The position numbers were made by a program, and so were the translations under genes. A DNA stretch of 64,000 nt from Dillenia suffruticosa (Eukaryota > Streptophyta > Magnoliopsida > Dilleniales > Dilleniaceae). Below the pieces are notes generated by a model that saw nothing but the letters and a program-made list of their open reading frames with translations, searched no databases and was not told the origin of the DNA. The stretch covers positions 5,994,001 to 6,058,000 of the forward strand of contig JAVTVX010000035.1 of assembly GCA_033439265.1 (NCBI GenBank). Reading direction: 5' to 3'. Positions 38,955-50,900 of this stretch are shown here, in pieces (position 1 is the stretch's first letter; the number at the start of each line of letters is the position of its first letter).

Positions 38955-39408
38955 TTCACAAACATAATTTTCTCAGGATTGCACTCATAAGATTAAAATC
39001 CCATTTTAATTGAATTTACATAATCGAAGTAAAAAATTGCGACTACATTTCCTTGATAACTATTTCTCCGAAGACCTGGAAGAGCATGATTCGGATCTCG
39101 TGTCGATATGCGGCAGAAACTTCATCATTCTTGCTAGGTTATCTAATGGCGGCTACTCGGAGAACGTTTTTTTTTTTTTTTTCACAAACGTCATTTTCAT
39201 AGGATTGCACGTTACACTAATTCAATGTCATAAGATTAAAATCCTACGACAATCGAATTTGAAGAAATCAAAGGAAAAAAATTGCGACTAGATTTTCTTG
39301 ATAACGACTTCTCCTTAGATGAATCTATATTTGAGTACCTGGAAGAGCAAGGATTCGAATCTCGGAATGTCGGCGTCCGGCGGCAACTTCATCGTTCCTA
39401 GAGAGATT
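38955..39408. repeat. Diverged tandem duplication, about 190-230 bp units
   Basis: 38955-39144 and 39180-39408 share an ordered series of blocks: 'ttcacaaac', 'aggattgcac', 'cataagattaaaatcc', 'aaaattgcgacta', 'ttccttgataac' or its variant, 'cctggaagagca', then the exon-coding part. The right copy contains the 3' half and donor of the orphan exon at 39626-39339. The left copy is a decayed version of it. Confidence 0.75.
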
Positions 39409-39626
39409 CCGTCCTCGTCTTCCCCGCCTGCGGAAGATGAAACGGTGTCATTTTTTTCAGATGCTTTGGGGACGTGTGACGTCAGATTCCGCTGATCGGA
39501 GGAGAAACGGCTGCTGTTGTCGTAGGAGAGACTTCGGGGAGTGATGAAGGGAGTCGAGGAGAGCGGAACGCGCAGACCGGCGCGTGTGGAGTGGAGGAGC
39601 TGGTTTGCTGTAGCAGTGGGAGCCAC
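39339..39626 (-). pseudogene. Orphan first exon of a plastid protein (DUF7148-like)
   Basis: An ATG opens 96 intact codons ending at a good donor (TTCCAG/GTACTC). The Ser/Thr/Arg-rich N-terminus looks like a transit peptide and is followed by an acidic linker. The end, GTMKLPPDAD then RFESLLFQ, is what I recall as the start of the DUF7148 domain in plastid proteins. The expected next exon (beginning WANSL in relatives) was not found downstream on the minus strand, and other gene remnants follow. It is therefore most likely a gene fragment, although a distant or diverged second exon cannot be excluded. The family name is from memory. Confidence 0.5.
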
Positions 39627-39859
39627 GGATGGATGGGTAGCTCGAAAACCAACTTTTTTTTTTTCTTTTTTGTTTTTAACCTGTTTGAATTTGAAAGATT
39701 TTGGGTTTTTTTACATAAATATAATTTTTTAATTAAATTTTTTTTCCAGATTATTGATTTCGCACTATAACAATTCGAAACTAGGATTTTTATTAATTAT
39801 TTTTTTTATAAGGCATTAATTTTTTTTTTTTAATGATGATTTCGCATTCTGCGAAACTT

Positions 39860-39995
39860 ATTTTGCACTCTCTCTTCTCTTTCACTGCTGCTGCTTTTAC
39901 CCGTCCTTTCTCCTTTCTGACAGAACCCTAACCCCTTCCAAACCCCTCCAATCTTCACCCTTTCTTGTGTGGGCTTCATCTGCAATCGGTAATTT
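39860..39995 (+). promoter_or_regulatory. 5'UTR-like exon with telo-box, no gene attached
   Basis: A pyrimidine-rich leader containing AACCCTAA (about 39925) runs to a good splice donor (AATCG/GTAATTTC near 39989). It is followed by a T-rich, intron-like stretch. This is the look of a translation-machinery gene leader in plants, but no coding exon follows on the plus strand before the O-methyltransferase remnant. It could be an orphan promoter. Confidence 0.35.
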
Positions 39996-40373
39996 CTTCT
40001 TCTGTCATTGGTTTTTTTTTCCTTTATTGTTTCTGGCGAATGCAGGGTTTAGGGCGTTAGACCGAAATTTTTTTCATTAACCAAAAAAGTTTCTTCATCT
40101 GTTTCCTACGAATGTAGGGTTATTCGAATGTAGGTCCTCTCACCTTTATTGTTTCCTATGAATTTACGGTAATTTTTTCAGTTTGTTTGTTTAAATCTAG
40201 AATTTGCATTAAAAAAAAAGATTGTGTTTAGATGGTCTAGGGTTTGCATTAAAAAAAAATTATTGGTGTAAATATATTTGAAAAAAGCCACTCTCATATA
40301 TTTGGGGGAAAAAAAAAACTTTGTACCAAAAAAAAAAAGGAAAGCATGGAACAAGTCAGGTTCATGGGGGTAC

Positions 40374-41252
40374 CTTTAGCACAATAGCATTCGCCGGAGG
40401 TATAAACTCAAACACGTCACCACCAACAAATACCAAGTTCTTGGTCCCTTGAAAGTCACAAGCGAAATGAGGTAGATCAAACACAGTGCACTTGATGTGA
40501 GGGAAGGCATTGGCGATACCCTTCACCGTAGCTCCTTTTGCCTCCTCCAACAGCCACCAACAATTTCACACCTTCAAACGTGTCCTTACACTTTCCAACC
40601 ATGATCCTAGTGACCTGCTGGGAGTTAGCCTCCCTGGCTTCATAGAAAGTACTTGCAAGACTTGGTTCATTGGCCATATAGTCCCATGCCAATTTGTACC
40701 AAAAAAAAAAAAAAAAGTGCCGTGCCAATGAACTTTAGCTTAAATGGTATCTTCTCCCTCACCCGAACTTTAGCTTAAATGGTATCTTCTCCCTCACCTA
40801 TGTAATAAGTTCGGGTTTGACCTCCAATATACACCCAAAAAAAAAAAAAAAAAAAATTGGCCATATAGTCCCATAGTTGCTTCCCATGTCTTGTTTGAAA
40901 CGGTCTGGACATTATTGACTAGAAGTGTAAAAGGAAATTCTCTTGTCGAGTTGTTCCGTAGGAGGAGCTTAGAAGCATTTGTGAGCACATAAGATGTTTC
41001 TTCTTTGGTCTTTTCTTGAGCAAAGAAGCCCGAGTTGATCAAAACTCGCATAAGATGAGAAATGCAATGCGCTTTTGTTGGATTGATGTTGAGTGCTTTA
41101 ACAAGTTCATTTTGGGTCTTGGGTTTGCCGTGGTTGTGAATTATGTGTGGTATTCCTACTTGAATAGCACATTTAAGTACCATTGAGTTTACGAAGCTAA
41201 ACATTTTGTTCCACACATGAGCTTTCCCTTTGTGATACTGAGTTTCACACTC
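40374..41252 (-). pseudogene. O-methyltransferase pseudogene (class II plant OMT, first exon)
   Basis: Sequence similar to small-molecule plant O-methyltransferases (resveratrol/orcinol OMT group) starts at a decayed N-terminus with no ATG (KAHVWNKMFSFVNSM in frame). It runs through the dimerisation domain (IPHIIHNHGKP, HLMRVLINSGFF). It is then interrupted by a SINE (40688-40856) in a region where about 25 residues are already missing. It resumes at WDYMANEPSLA, then FEGVKLLVAVGGG, IANAFPHIKCTVFDLPH and VLK at a donor (AAG/GTACCC). One extra base in the SAM-binding VGGG-x-G motif shifts the frame. The second exon, which in relatives holds the catalytic His (WILHDW), is absent. Confidence 0.88.
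40688..40856 (+). mobile_element. tRNA-derived SINE with poly(A) and 18-bp TSD
   Basis: The insert lies between two perfect copies of ttggccatatagtcccat (40670-40687 and 40857-40874). It ends in about 20 A. It contains an A-box-like tagcttaaatgg and a B-box-like gttcgggtttga at tRNA-like spacing. The A-box region (gaactttagcttaaatggt and what follows) is tandemly duplicated. A second internal A-run at about 40701-40716 suggests a nested or composite SINE. It interrupts the O-methyltransferase pseudogene. Confidence 0.85.
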
Positions 41253-41389
41253 TAAATTTACTATAAATTATAATGTAGGACATTATATTTGTTGTTAATA
41301 CTATGTTATTGATGTTTAATCAGATGTAGTTATTGGGTTTGTATTATATTACTATTCTTTGACATCCACACAGAGAGCTACTCCACAGA

Positions 41390-41712
41390 TGGAGATACCT
41401 TCTATTTCTGGTACTGCAGATGCTTATGATGAGCTGATAGAGATACATATGTCATTTTCGTATCCGACTCCTATTTCAGTATTTACTGACGATATTGCAT
41501 TGACTAATGCTCCACGACTTAATGTTTACTAGCGGCGTCATTGTTGTTAACGACATTTTGATGATGTTGGGACAGCTACAGTTGCATTCCCTAGGAATGA
41601 TGAGGGGACACAGCTATATGATAACCTCCACGTCTGCCTAGTAGGCTGGCATGTCTTCCCATCAGACGTCAATCGCGACGCAATACTAGATGACTCTCTT
41701 ATGGCACTTACT
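41390..41712 (+). pseudogene. Unidentified degenerate coding remnant
   Basis: One frame reads through about 105 codons (QMEIPSISGTADAYDELIE to DDSLMALTVG) broken by only two close stops (around 41528 and 41549). It ends at a possible donor (GTAG/GTTTAG). Base composition is coding-like compared with the AT-rich flanks. I do not recognise the protein; a transposon-derived exon is possible. Confidence 0.35.
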
Positions 41713-41836
41713 GTAGGTTTAGATTTAACTTGTATTATATTTAAAATTTATAAACAATAATTTGGATTTTTATCCATAATTTTTTGTTAATGTAATTTAT
41801 TTCTTTATATCACTTAAATGTTTATAAGATACGTTG

Positions 41837-42170
41837 TCTATATTGTTTTGATAATAGATGTTTTCGAAGTAATGCAAGTTTAGTTGAAGTTTGGAGGTGG
41901 TCATGGTTGAAGACGTTCGATTGTATTTTGATTGTTGATGTATATTGTTTTGATAATGAAAGTTTTGGAGGTGATATACGTTTGATTGAAATTGTTTGGT
42001 TAAATATTAACGGTTCCTATGGTTTAACTTATCTAGTTATATTTTGGTTATTGGTGTATGTTGTTTTGATATCGGAGGTTTTGAAGGTGATATATGTTTG
42101 ATTGAGATTGTTTGTTTAAATTTTGATTGTGACTATGGTTGAAGTTGCTTGATTATTATGACCAAAAAAA
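41837..42170. repeat. Degenerate tandem repeat, about 100-115 bp units
   Basis: Three units share 'tattgttttgataat', 'gttttggaggtgata' and 'gtttgattga', starting near 41837, 41936 and 42053. The strand is strongly T/G-biased. Further diluted units may run to about 42440. Confidence 0.6.
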
Positions 42171-42477
42171 AAGAAGTTGCTGGATTATGTTTTGGTTGTT
42201 GGCATTTGGGTTGGCCATATTTGTTTTGAATTGATGTTATTTTTTGGTGTGAAGTATAGTTATTTAGTGGTATACGGGAGTATGGTTATTAGGTAGTGTT
42301 TTGGAATATGGTTATTTAAAGAATGGTTATTTGGTGTTGAGTAAAATTGGTGGAGTATGATTATTTGGTATGAAATAAAGTTAGTGATCTTTTGGTTATT
42401 TTGTAAATTGGTGTGTATTGTTAGTGTTGTTTGGGTGTAGAGTAGGGTGAACAACAAGCCAAGAAATATATAGGCCA

Positions 42478-42550
42478 AGAGTCATGAATCAATAGTGTCA
42501 ACGCATGGCCACAAGTCATGAGTCAATAGTGTCAACGCACGACCACAGCC
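42478..42550. repeat. Two-copy minisatellite, about 36 bp
   Basis: 'gagtcatgaatcaatagtg' then 'tcaacgcatggccacaa' occurs twice in tandem with few changes, followed by a looser third unit rich in 'gccaca'. Confidence 0.8.
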
Positions 42551-42789
42551 ATAAGCAGTAAGCGACGAGCCACAGGCCATGAGTTGTGCTTGTGGCATGT
42601 GTGATTTTATATTTCTCACTTCCAGAGTACGAAACTATTATTTAAAAAAAAAAATTAACACATTACAAAGAGAAATAAATAATAAAAATCTGATTTAGCA
42701 TTTTTTATTAAAATATTGATGTAAACAACCCAAAGATTTTTGTATGGAAACGATTGAGTTTGGAGGATGACTTTAGATATATTAAGTTT

Positions 42790-43045
42790 AGAATCGATAA
42801 TATTGACATTATGTTTATATTAAAATCGACTTTCAAAAAAATCATTTTTTAAAATTAATTTTATCAAATTAATTTTTAAAAAAGATTTAAAAATTTTAAA
42901 AAATAGTAAAAGTACTAAAAATAATTGATTTTTAAGTTGAATTTTAAAATTCGAGTTCAAAGTCAACAATGATCACAAGAAATTAAGATTTATGGTCTCA
43001 AAGCAAATTATAATATTTACTTTCAAATATAGCCTATCATAATTA
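42790..43045 (+). repeat. Half copy of the 60-kb long-TIR element
   Basis: This stretch aligns by eye with 60018-60310: 'agaatcgataatattga' then T/A-rich TIR sequence, 'tagtaaaagta', 'ttgatttttaagtt', 'caaagtcaaca', 'agaaattaagattt' and 'ctcaaagcaaat'. The right terminal repeat is missing, so this is a truncated copy. Confidence 0.7.
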
Positions 43046-43403
43046 AGGGTACAATCTAATGGTATAAATCTCTCTTTTTTAATTTGATAATTTTAAATTC
43101 AAATTTTTATAAAAATAAAAATACGGTGGTTTAACTCAAGAGATTTAGGCCCGTCACTGTTGAAATTTTACCAAGGACAAGTTGGGCCCAAAAGAGGAGT
43201 TAAAACAGGACTCCACCGGCTCATGTTTACATGGGACGACACCAACTGCAGGCTAAAGTATAGACCAAATCAGCCCATCAAACATGAATTACCGTGCCGG
43301 TCGGTTCACAAAGGCCAGGCCACAGTGCCGTTAAAATATCCAAATGGAAAATGCTAGAATGAACACATTCACTTCATGCATATCATCACTTGTACCCTTT
43401 TTT

Positions 43404-43675
43404 TTTTTTTGTTGTTGGTAAAGGTATATCACTACATACAAATCACATATTTAGAATTCCTGATAAACACTTACAAATCATATTTACTTACTGTTGGTAA
43501 ATATATCACGTGAAGGCATTTTAATAAGGTTAAAAATTTTTAAATTTAATTTTAGAGATAATGAATTAATTCTCGTTATCTCCACAAATTCCACTAACTT
43601 CCATATCTTTTCTCTCTCTTCTAACGTAAATTGTGAGTCTTTGATAAACAAAAGAGTGTATTCATTATTTTTTTT
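43404..43675 (-). mobile_element. SINE-like repeat, copy A
   Basis: Read on the minus strand, it ends in CCTTTACCAACAACAAAAA and an A-run, a 3' end seen in many plant SINEs. Its body is shared with the copy at 43852: 'gtatatcact', 'caaatcacatatt', 'ctgttggtaaatata', and 'gagtctttgata...gagtgtattcatta'. It has about 100 bp of extra sequence relative to copy B. No A/B boxes were confirmed. Confidence 0.45.
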
Positions 43676-43851
43676 CCGGTGAGGAAAGAGAGCAAAACAG
43701 AGCTATATTAAAAGACCAATGCCTCTAGGCATGGCCATCATGGACCTATTTTTAACTCATAGAGTCTTAACTCCCAGGACATCATCTTGAAGCAACGAAA
43801 CTATAGAAGGTGGAGCTAGGTTGAAGACATAAGATATAAGCCCCCATTTTT

Positions 43852-44032
43852 TTATCGGTAAAAGTATATCACTTCATGCAAATCACATATTCAGAATTTC
43901 TTATGAACACCTACAAACCATATTTACTCACTGTTGGTAAATATACCACGTAAATTTAAATGATACAGATCAATCGTGTGAATTGTGTGAATCAATTTGA
44001 GTCTTTGGATACATAAGAGAGTGTATTCATTA
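43852..44032 (-). mobile_element. SINE-like repeat, copy B
   Basis: It is related to copy A over its whole length. On the minus strand it ends in CTTTTACCGATAAAAAAA. It lies in the same orientation about 180 bp beyond copy A. The two copies may be independent insertions or one local duplication. Confidence 0.45.
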
Positions 44033-45786
44033 TGAGATTAAAGTGAGAGACATCAATTTATCTAGACTAACAAAATATCGAGGGATAAAAAAATTTCAAG
44101 TTGGAAATTTTTCTGTCATTGAATTCACCGGACTTTGGGTTGAACTGTCGTGAATTTACGGTGATAGTTCGATCTTGTGATTACCATCTTAACCGAAAGT
44201 TTAGATCGACGAATTTCACGATTTGCAGTTCGGTTATTTTTGTGGACTACGTATTAAAATATTTACTTGAAAATTCTGACTATTTAATTTTTTTGTGATT
44301 TATTATGCTTTCGATGTATGTAAATAAATCTAACACTCACAAAATAAAAAGAGGAAAAGAGAAAGAAGAAAAAGGGAAATCTGAATTCTTTTCTTTCTTC
44401 CCCATCCGGAAAATTGCCCTTATGATTTTTGCTTAACCTTGTATACAGGTTAGAATTTACATGGTGCAATCATGCAAGCATGTACAACAACTCAAATTTC
44501 AGATGCAAAAAGGAAAAAAATAAAATAAAAGAAAAAAAAAAGCCAAATGATTTTCAGAAAAAATCAAGAATGTTAAAAAACAAAAATGCTGGTGGCAGAA
44601 ACAGCAACATCACCCAAAAAGACGTTTCTGTGCGTATTAAAACATAAAACATGAAATGATAGTTCATCACTAATCACTCCAGTTATATATGTGTGTGTGG
44701 AAATGAAGAGAAATGATTGGCCAATTGCTCATATTTCAAAGCTTGATTTAGCAAGAAGCTGAATTGGTACAATGTGGACAAAATTCAACTTCTTGTTGAA
44801 ATTCCTTTGATCATATTTATTATCTAATTGTAATTAAACTCTAATACTCCATTTCTCCACATGAAAGATGCAAGAAATACAGATAAAAGAATATCTAAAT
44901 ACAAAATTATAACAAAAGACTTAAAAGATTCCAATTCTCCGTATGAAAACAGTAATAACAAATAAGACCATCATAACCTAAAGTCTATTAGTAATTATAA
45001 AATTTTCCCTCTTACTCCAACAAACGTAGGTGATAGGGAAAGAATTCAATCATACCAAGTCCACAACAATTCCATAGAACTAAATAATTCACCATATTCC
45101 AGGAGAGATTTTAAGTCCTGCACACCAATTTGCTCTCCCTCTCTCTCTCCCTCTCTCTCTCTCTCCTGTTCTTTCTTCTGAGGTTGCTCTTGTAACTAAG
45201 CACATGCTCCGAGGATCTTGAATGTTTATTATTTAGAGCCTTTAAGATTAACAAATCTTGTTTCAAGCACATTAATAATAAATACAACATTATCTTTTAT
45301 CAAAAATTACTATTTTTTAATTTTATATTAAATAATGTGAAATTTTAATTTATAATTTCAAACTAAAAAAATTTAGTAAATATTTTAATACAATATTATT
45401 CGACTCATTATCTAAAATAATTTAAATAATAAAAAAGAGAAGAGTATGTAAAAACTCTAGTACAATTTTTCATGTAATATGGCTATGTTTGAAGTATTAA
45501 TTAGTTTTGAATGTGGTGGTCTCAAAGGGGGAAAAAAATACCCCCATGCCATCTATATTCTGGTAAATAATCCATCTACAACCATGTCTGGTACCATGAC
45601 CAATATGACAAATTAAAACCATGATACGCATGCACCCGCACATGTAAAAAAGAAATAAGCTTGGCAGTGATGGCAGGGGTCATGTAAAATACCTTGTGCC
45701 ATCTCTAAGGGAGTGAAATCAAAGGAGCCTGAAAACAAGAATAAAGAAGGCTACTAGAATCTCCAGATAATCTATTGCAGACCTGG
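44033..45786. other. Intergenic, no gene recognised
   Basis: AT-rich sequence without exons. There is an A-rich patch at 44500-44640 and a CT microsatellite at about 45133-45166. The right end may have been the 3' flank of the importin-11 copy. Confidence 0.45.
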
Positions 45787-45976
45787 CTATGACATTTTCA
45801 ATACCTGCTTCAGTTGTGCAAATGCCACGGGATGCTTTCTCCCTATGGCTGATTAAAAAGATTCTCCATGAAGGGCCCCACATGTTGAAGATTCTCTTTT
45901 ACTGAGGCCTCCAATGACATCTGATTGATGGGATCTGATTGCTTGATCTAAGTATATACAACATAAAACCTATCAG

Positions 45977-47922
45977 AATAGGCTTCAAAGAACATTAGCA
46001 TCTTATTTAGCAGTTCTGCAATTATATAAGGCTACCTGTCTCTTGCTTAACTCTTTTGTTGGAATAGTGCCCTCATGATGAACCCAGTTGAGTTAATGTT
46101 ATCACCACTGAGATAAAACAGAAAGATTTGGGAAAAAAAGCAGAGGTATACAATTTACATATTTACGCGCACTGAAAAATATAAGCTTTTGCTCAGAGAA
46201 TCTCACCTGAACTCCTCCTCGCTGAAGTCATCATTCCCGCCCATTAATACACTCGTGCAAACATTACATCATAAAACAAATCAGGTTGATACACATTGAT
46301 ACAACTGAATGCCAAATTTACAGTTAAATGAATCTGGTAAGAAGCTGAGTTCATACCTTCGCATCTGGTCAAGTTTCTCAAGGACTTGTGGCACCCTGAG
46401 AGTCAGAATAATTGAAAGAGCTGGACCATAGTCTTTCTTTGTATGGACGTTAGATGATCAACTAATAATGGTCTTCCTTTGTAAGTCCATGAAATTTTGC
46501 ACCCGTAACTCATGCACACAGGATAGAAGTTAAATTTAGAAATATTATATATCTCAAACATACCAAGTCCCTTGTACTTGTTCTCCACGCCCAAACGAAC
46601 CAATGAAAAGACATTCTCTCTTTAGAGACGATTATAGCCTTCTTCACTAATGGCATTACAGCTATGACAACTTCCACTTTTAAAATCAATATAATTATTA
46701 GTTTGTATTCCATATAAAAGGAATTTTGAGTTCCTTTCTTACATAATAAATATAAAGAACTCTAATTTATATACACGAAGGACTATAAATTATTTCACAT
46801 GGCATGAAATCCCCTCCATCTTAACTATGAAGCAATATAAGATGAAGGGAAAAAAAGAAATCAAACCTCCAATTATTTTGCAAAGGATTTGTTCTTTTTG
46901 AAAATCCAATACACAGACACAGACACACACAGCCAGGGAAAAGAGAAGAATACGGACACATAAGTAGCAATCATTCATTTCTTATACATACAGAAAAATG
47001 AGTAAGCTGATATGAGCTTGTGCGTGCATATCAAAAGATTTTACAATACAACCATTTGCCAACCAAACACAGAAAAACATTCTCCTGTCGGAAATCCCAC
47101 ATTCTGGAGAAGTGGCAAAAGTAAAGACTCTGATGTTAATTGGGCGAGGTAATTGGTATTCATGATCAAAATCCAGGCTAGAATAGCTGCAGTAGATGCT
47201 TTGTTAGCAGTCTTGGAAGGAACACAGTCATCACCTCCACTCAAACACATTACCATTAGTTTCTGCCAATATCCAACTGAAACAACCAATTGTCATTGCC
47301 TTCTGTAGAGGGATGACTTCACATATAAAATATTTGATAACCAATACGAACACAGCAAATAACTTGGCACCTGAAGAGTACAGCTGATCAATGGCAGCAC
47401 CTCCACGAGGAAAAACTACAAGAGGAAGCAGCAAACCAATGTGAGATTCATAGTCCAATGGGATCCAAAGTTGGCACTCTTAAGTGAAACAGCCAATAAA
47501 CCAGTATCTAGTTATGCACCTATCATAAATTCTACATAATTATCCTTGCTCCCCTCCCCCCAATACCCTCATAGGCCTTTATTTATTATATTTGATGTTT
47601 GAGTCAAAAGTCTTCATATGCGGTTGAGTTATCAGTCCATAGCAATGGTAGCATTTGCTGGCTCAATGAAGTGATTGTTTTCCGTAAATCGAATGATATA
47701 TATTAAAGATCATATATCAAACAAAAATGTTACCATTCAGAATATATTTTTTCTTCTCACTTGTCAAGGTCTGCCACACAGTTCCATTCACCAGAAAAGT
47801 GCCCATATGACAAAATCTAATAAAATATGAGAAATAGTGGCTAACTCCATAGGAGCTGTCATTTAAAACAATTTGGGACAAGAGGTGGCAACATAACACG
47901 GTGCAATAAATAGTGAATAATC
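45977..47922. repeat. Direct duplication, left copy (importin-11 3' exons)
   Basis: This 1.95 kb is nearly the same as 55190-56979 in the same orientation, covering exons and introns alike. Homology starts at 'aataggctt' and ends at 'gtgaataatc'. This copy sits in its natural place in the pseudogene, just before the last exon. It has extra frameshifts (after RKTM and in NSTGF) that the right copy lacks. The right copy lacks about 180 bp present here (the MNTNYLAQLTSE part). Confidence 0.92.
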
Positions 47923-50900
47923 ATGTGCATGTTTTCAGTCTCTTCTTTTCCCTAAACTGCTATCATTAAATCCATCCGATTCAAACAGTTCTGTTGATAG
48001 AAGTAGTTGCATTATTAGGAGCAAAAGGAAAAAAAAAGTAAAAAAAAAAAGAACCCAGTAAAGAGAATTTGCAAAAAGTTTTTAGGCATTTGACAAGAAT
48101 TTGAGTCATGGAGTCGAGGAGCCAATACCTGTACTAAAATATCGATGACTGGAAGAGTTGACAGAAGTCCTCTGTCATTGACATTCCCAACAATTAGATC
48201 AAGAATTTTGGCAGGTGAGGAAGCATGTGCAATGAGAAAAGCATTTCCACCCAAAATTACATAGCTTTCAATATTATTGACATCAACCTACAAATGACTA
48301 TACTAACCAATTATATAATAAGGCAGAACATAATGCAAGAATGCATTTAAAAGAAAGAAAAAGGGAAAAAAGCAGGTGCTATTTGACTTTTCAAATGGAA
48401 ATTTAGACCCATCCATCCTAATCAATAGGTACACTAGTAAGGAAGTGGATAGAAAATCAGTTGATCTTTACTGAACTCTTAAAACAATAGAGCAGATATT
48501 AAAATTATCACTGTACCACTCAAGGGAGCAATATGTGTAATTTGGACGAAATCTCTAGAAACGGAGAATATTAGATCAAACAGCTACATGTAATGACATT
48601 AACCCATTTACATACGCAATCCTCTTACTTCTTCCCACTGGCCCACACTCCATAATTTCCACCTCTCCAAATTATGTTATCTTCCCTGTCGTGCTAGTAA
48701 CACGAATGGTGTCTCTTTATTGTTACCTTCCCTCATGGAACTGTAAATTAACAGAAATCCTTCAACAGCGTAGTATTCATCACCAATATTAGCAAGTTAA
48801 TGTACTATTTTGCAAGCCAACAGTTGTATAACAGAAAATTTTAAAGAAAAAAGACATTCTGAAAGTCAACATGAATGCTTTATGATTCAGAACCACAAGG
48901 TAAATACTAGACTTTAAAAAAAAAAAAAAAAACCAATGCCACATCCACTGCTGTAGCATTTTTCTTTTCAAAGAGCATTGGAAACAATCATAAGAACAAG
49001 CACTTGTACAGATTATTAAGCACCAATCTCAACAATCGAAATGCATCCAAAAGTGCATAAATAATTTGAATCATCATTTATTACATGTAAGATTTGGAAA
49101 TACATACAACCTAGACCGCTATAAGAAAAGAATATGGTCCCTGAACTTTGGAACATTATACAGCACTGCTAACTCTAATTGAAAATGACAGCTAGGTGAG
49201 TTAGGCAATTACCAAAATGATTGTAAAGTAATATACGAAAGTGCAACAAGTACAAAATAATAACATAAACATATGGTGCGGGGGCATTCACACCTGGGCA
49301 TTACCATTTCAAGTGGTTACAATAAAGACAAGCATTTAGTAAATGAAAAGAATTACTGCATAAAACTAACATGCAAGTGATCAAAATTTCTTTCCAGGAT
49401 TTCCAGAAGACATGGGAAACATTCTAGTAGCTGAGGGAGCTTTGATGGAGCATGTGTCAATGCAGCTTCCCATAACTGCACTATAACAGATGATTATTTG
49501 ATACCTTATCAAATGATTAAAAAAAAAACAAAAACAAAGATTCTTTCAGCAAATTAATCAACATTGGCTTCCTCACCAGCATGCCATCCTCCAGCAGATT
49601 AAGGCCATCAGGACTCTTTATATCAATTCCTCTTTGCAGATTGGGCCATAGCATATTGTAGCAAATAGGAGACCTTTGACCAAGCACAGCAACAAAATTT
49701 CAAAAGCTGGATCTGCAGGTTCTCCAGATGATTCCTCCCAGATCTTTGCAAAGGATGTAGCCACAACAAAATAATTAAAGTAGAAGTTGCAGCACCAAAA
49801 AATAATATGTCAATACAGCCACTAAATACAAAAACAAACTATTAAATACAAAAACAAACTATGTGCAGATACTGTTACAAAAACTTAATGATCTTCATCC
49901 TTTAACATGCTAATTGTTTGTTAGTGATGGATTTCCTATAGTCCATTAGATGACACCTCCCACAAAATAGAAGTCAGGAGGATACCAGCAAATATGATTT
50001 CTTCTTCTGATTAACTTTTAACATGCAAAACTATAAATTTTCCTGTTGATAGACTAAACATTCTTGTAGTTTAGTCATACCTATTTAAAAAGAGACAGGG
50101 CATTTCATTAAAGCTACATAAAATCAAGGTAGAACTTTAGCTTGCAGGCAAGATAAATCTACTACACAGAAATATTAACATCTTATCTCTGTGATGCCAG
50201 AGTCTTAGCCAATGAAGTCCAACTGCAGGGTCATCTGTATAAACTTGCAGTCATGGAAGGAAGGATATAGCCAGCATACATAGTAGGCCTTCATAATCAC
50301 CAGAGGGTTACAGACACTACAGGTCCGTAGTGGTGGCAATTCTGCCCACTGAAATATAAGAACCATTTGGTTTCTATAATATCAATGATGTAATATATTT
50401 GTGGTTTATGTGGTATTTCTATTTGAACATATGACAGTATAAACATAATATCCATGGGACATTCACATTCATATACTGTGTGCCCCACTAAAAAATCCCC
50501 ACTGCAGCTCACCTTAAATCAGAATAAAGGATAGGGCATGGGGTTTCATTCCCCTGATCAAATGGTTATTAGGGAACCTCGTAATAGTCACCTAAATGAA
50601 TGGTGCTATGAAGGTTATTATTTTAATACTTTATATTTGTTTCCTTCTTAGGAAACTGCAGCAATTTTAACAATTTTGAACTCACAAACAATGAGAAGAA
50701 ACATAATTAACAACCATAATATACCTTTTGAGAAAATGAACTAGTTTGTCTGCAAATGGAATGACTCCAGGAACAGGGGTAATGATACTGGATATCAAAT
50801 TCAAAACCTGGACCTGAAAGCAACAGTAGAACAAAATTCAAGCAAAAAAACAGACAAGATGACACACAATAAAACGATTGTTTGAGATCCTATGTTGCTT

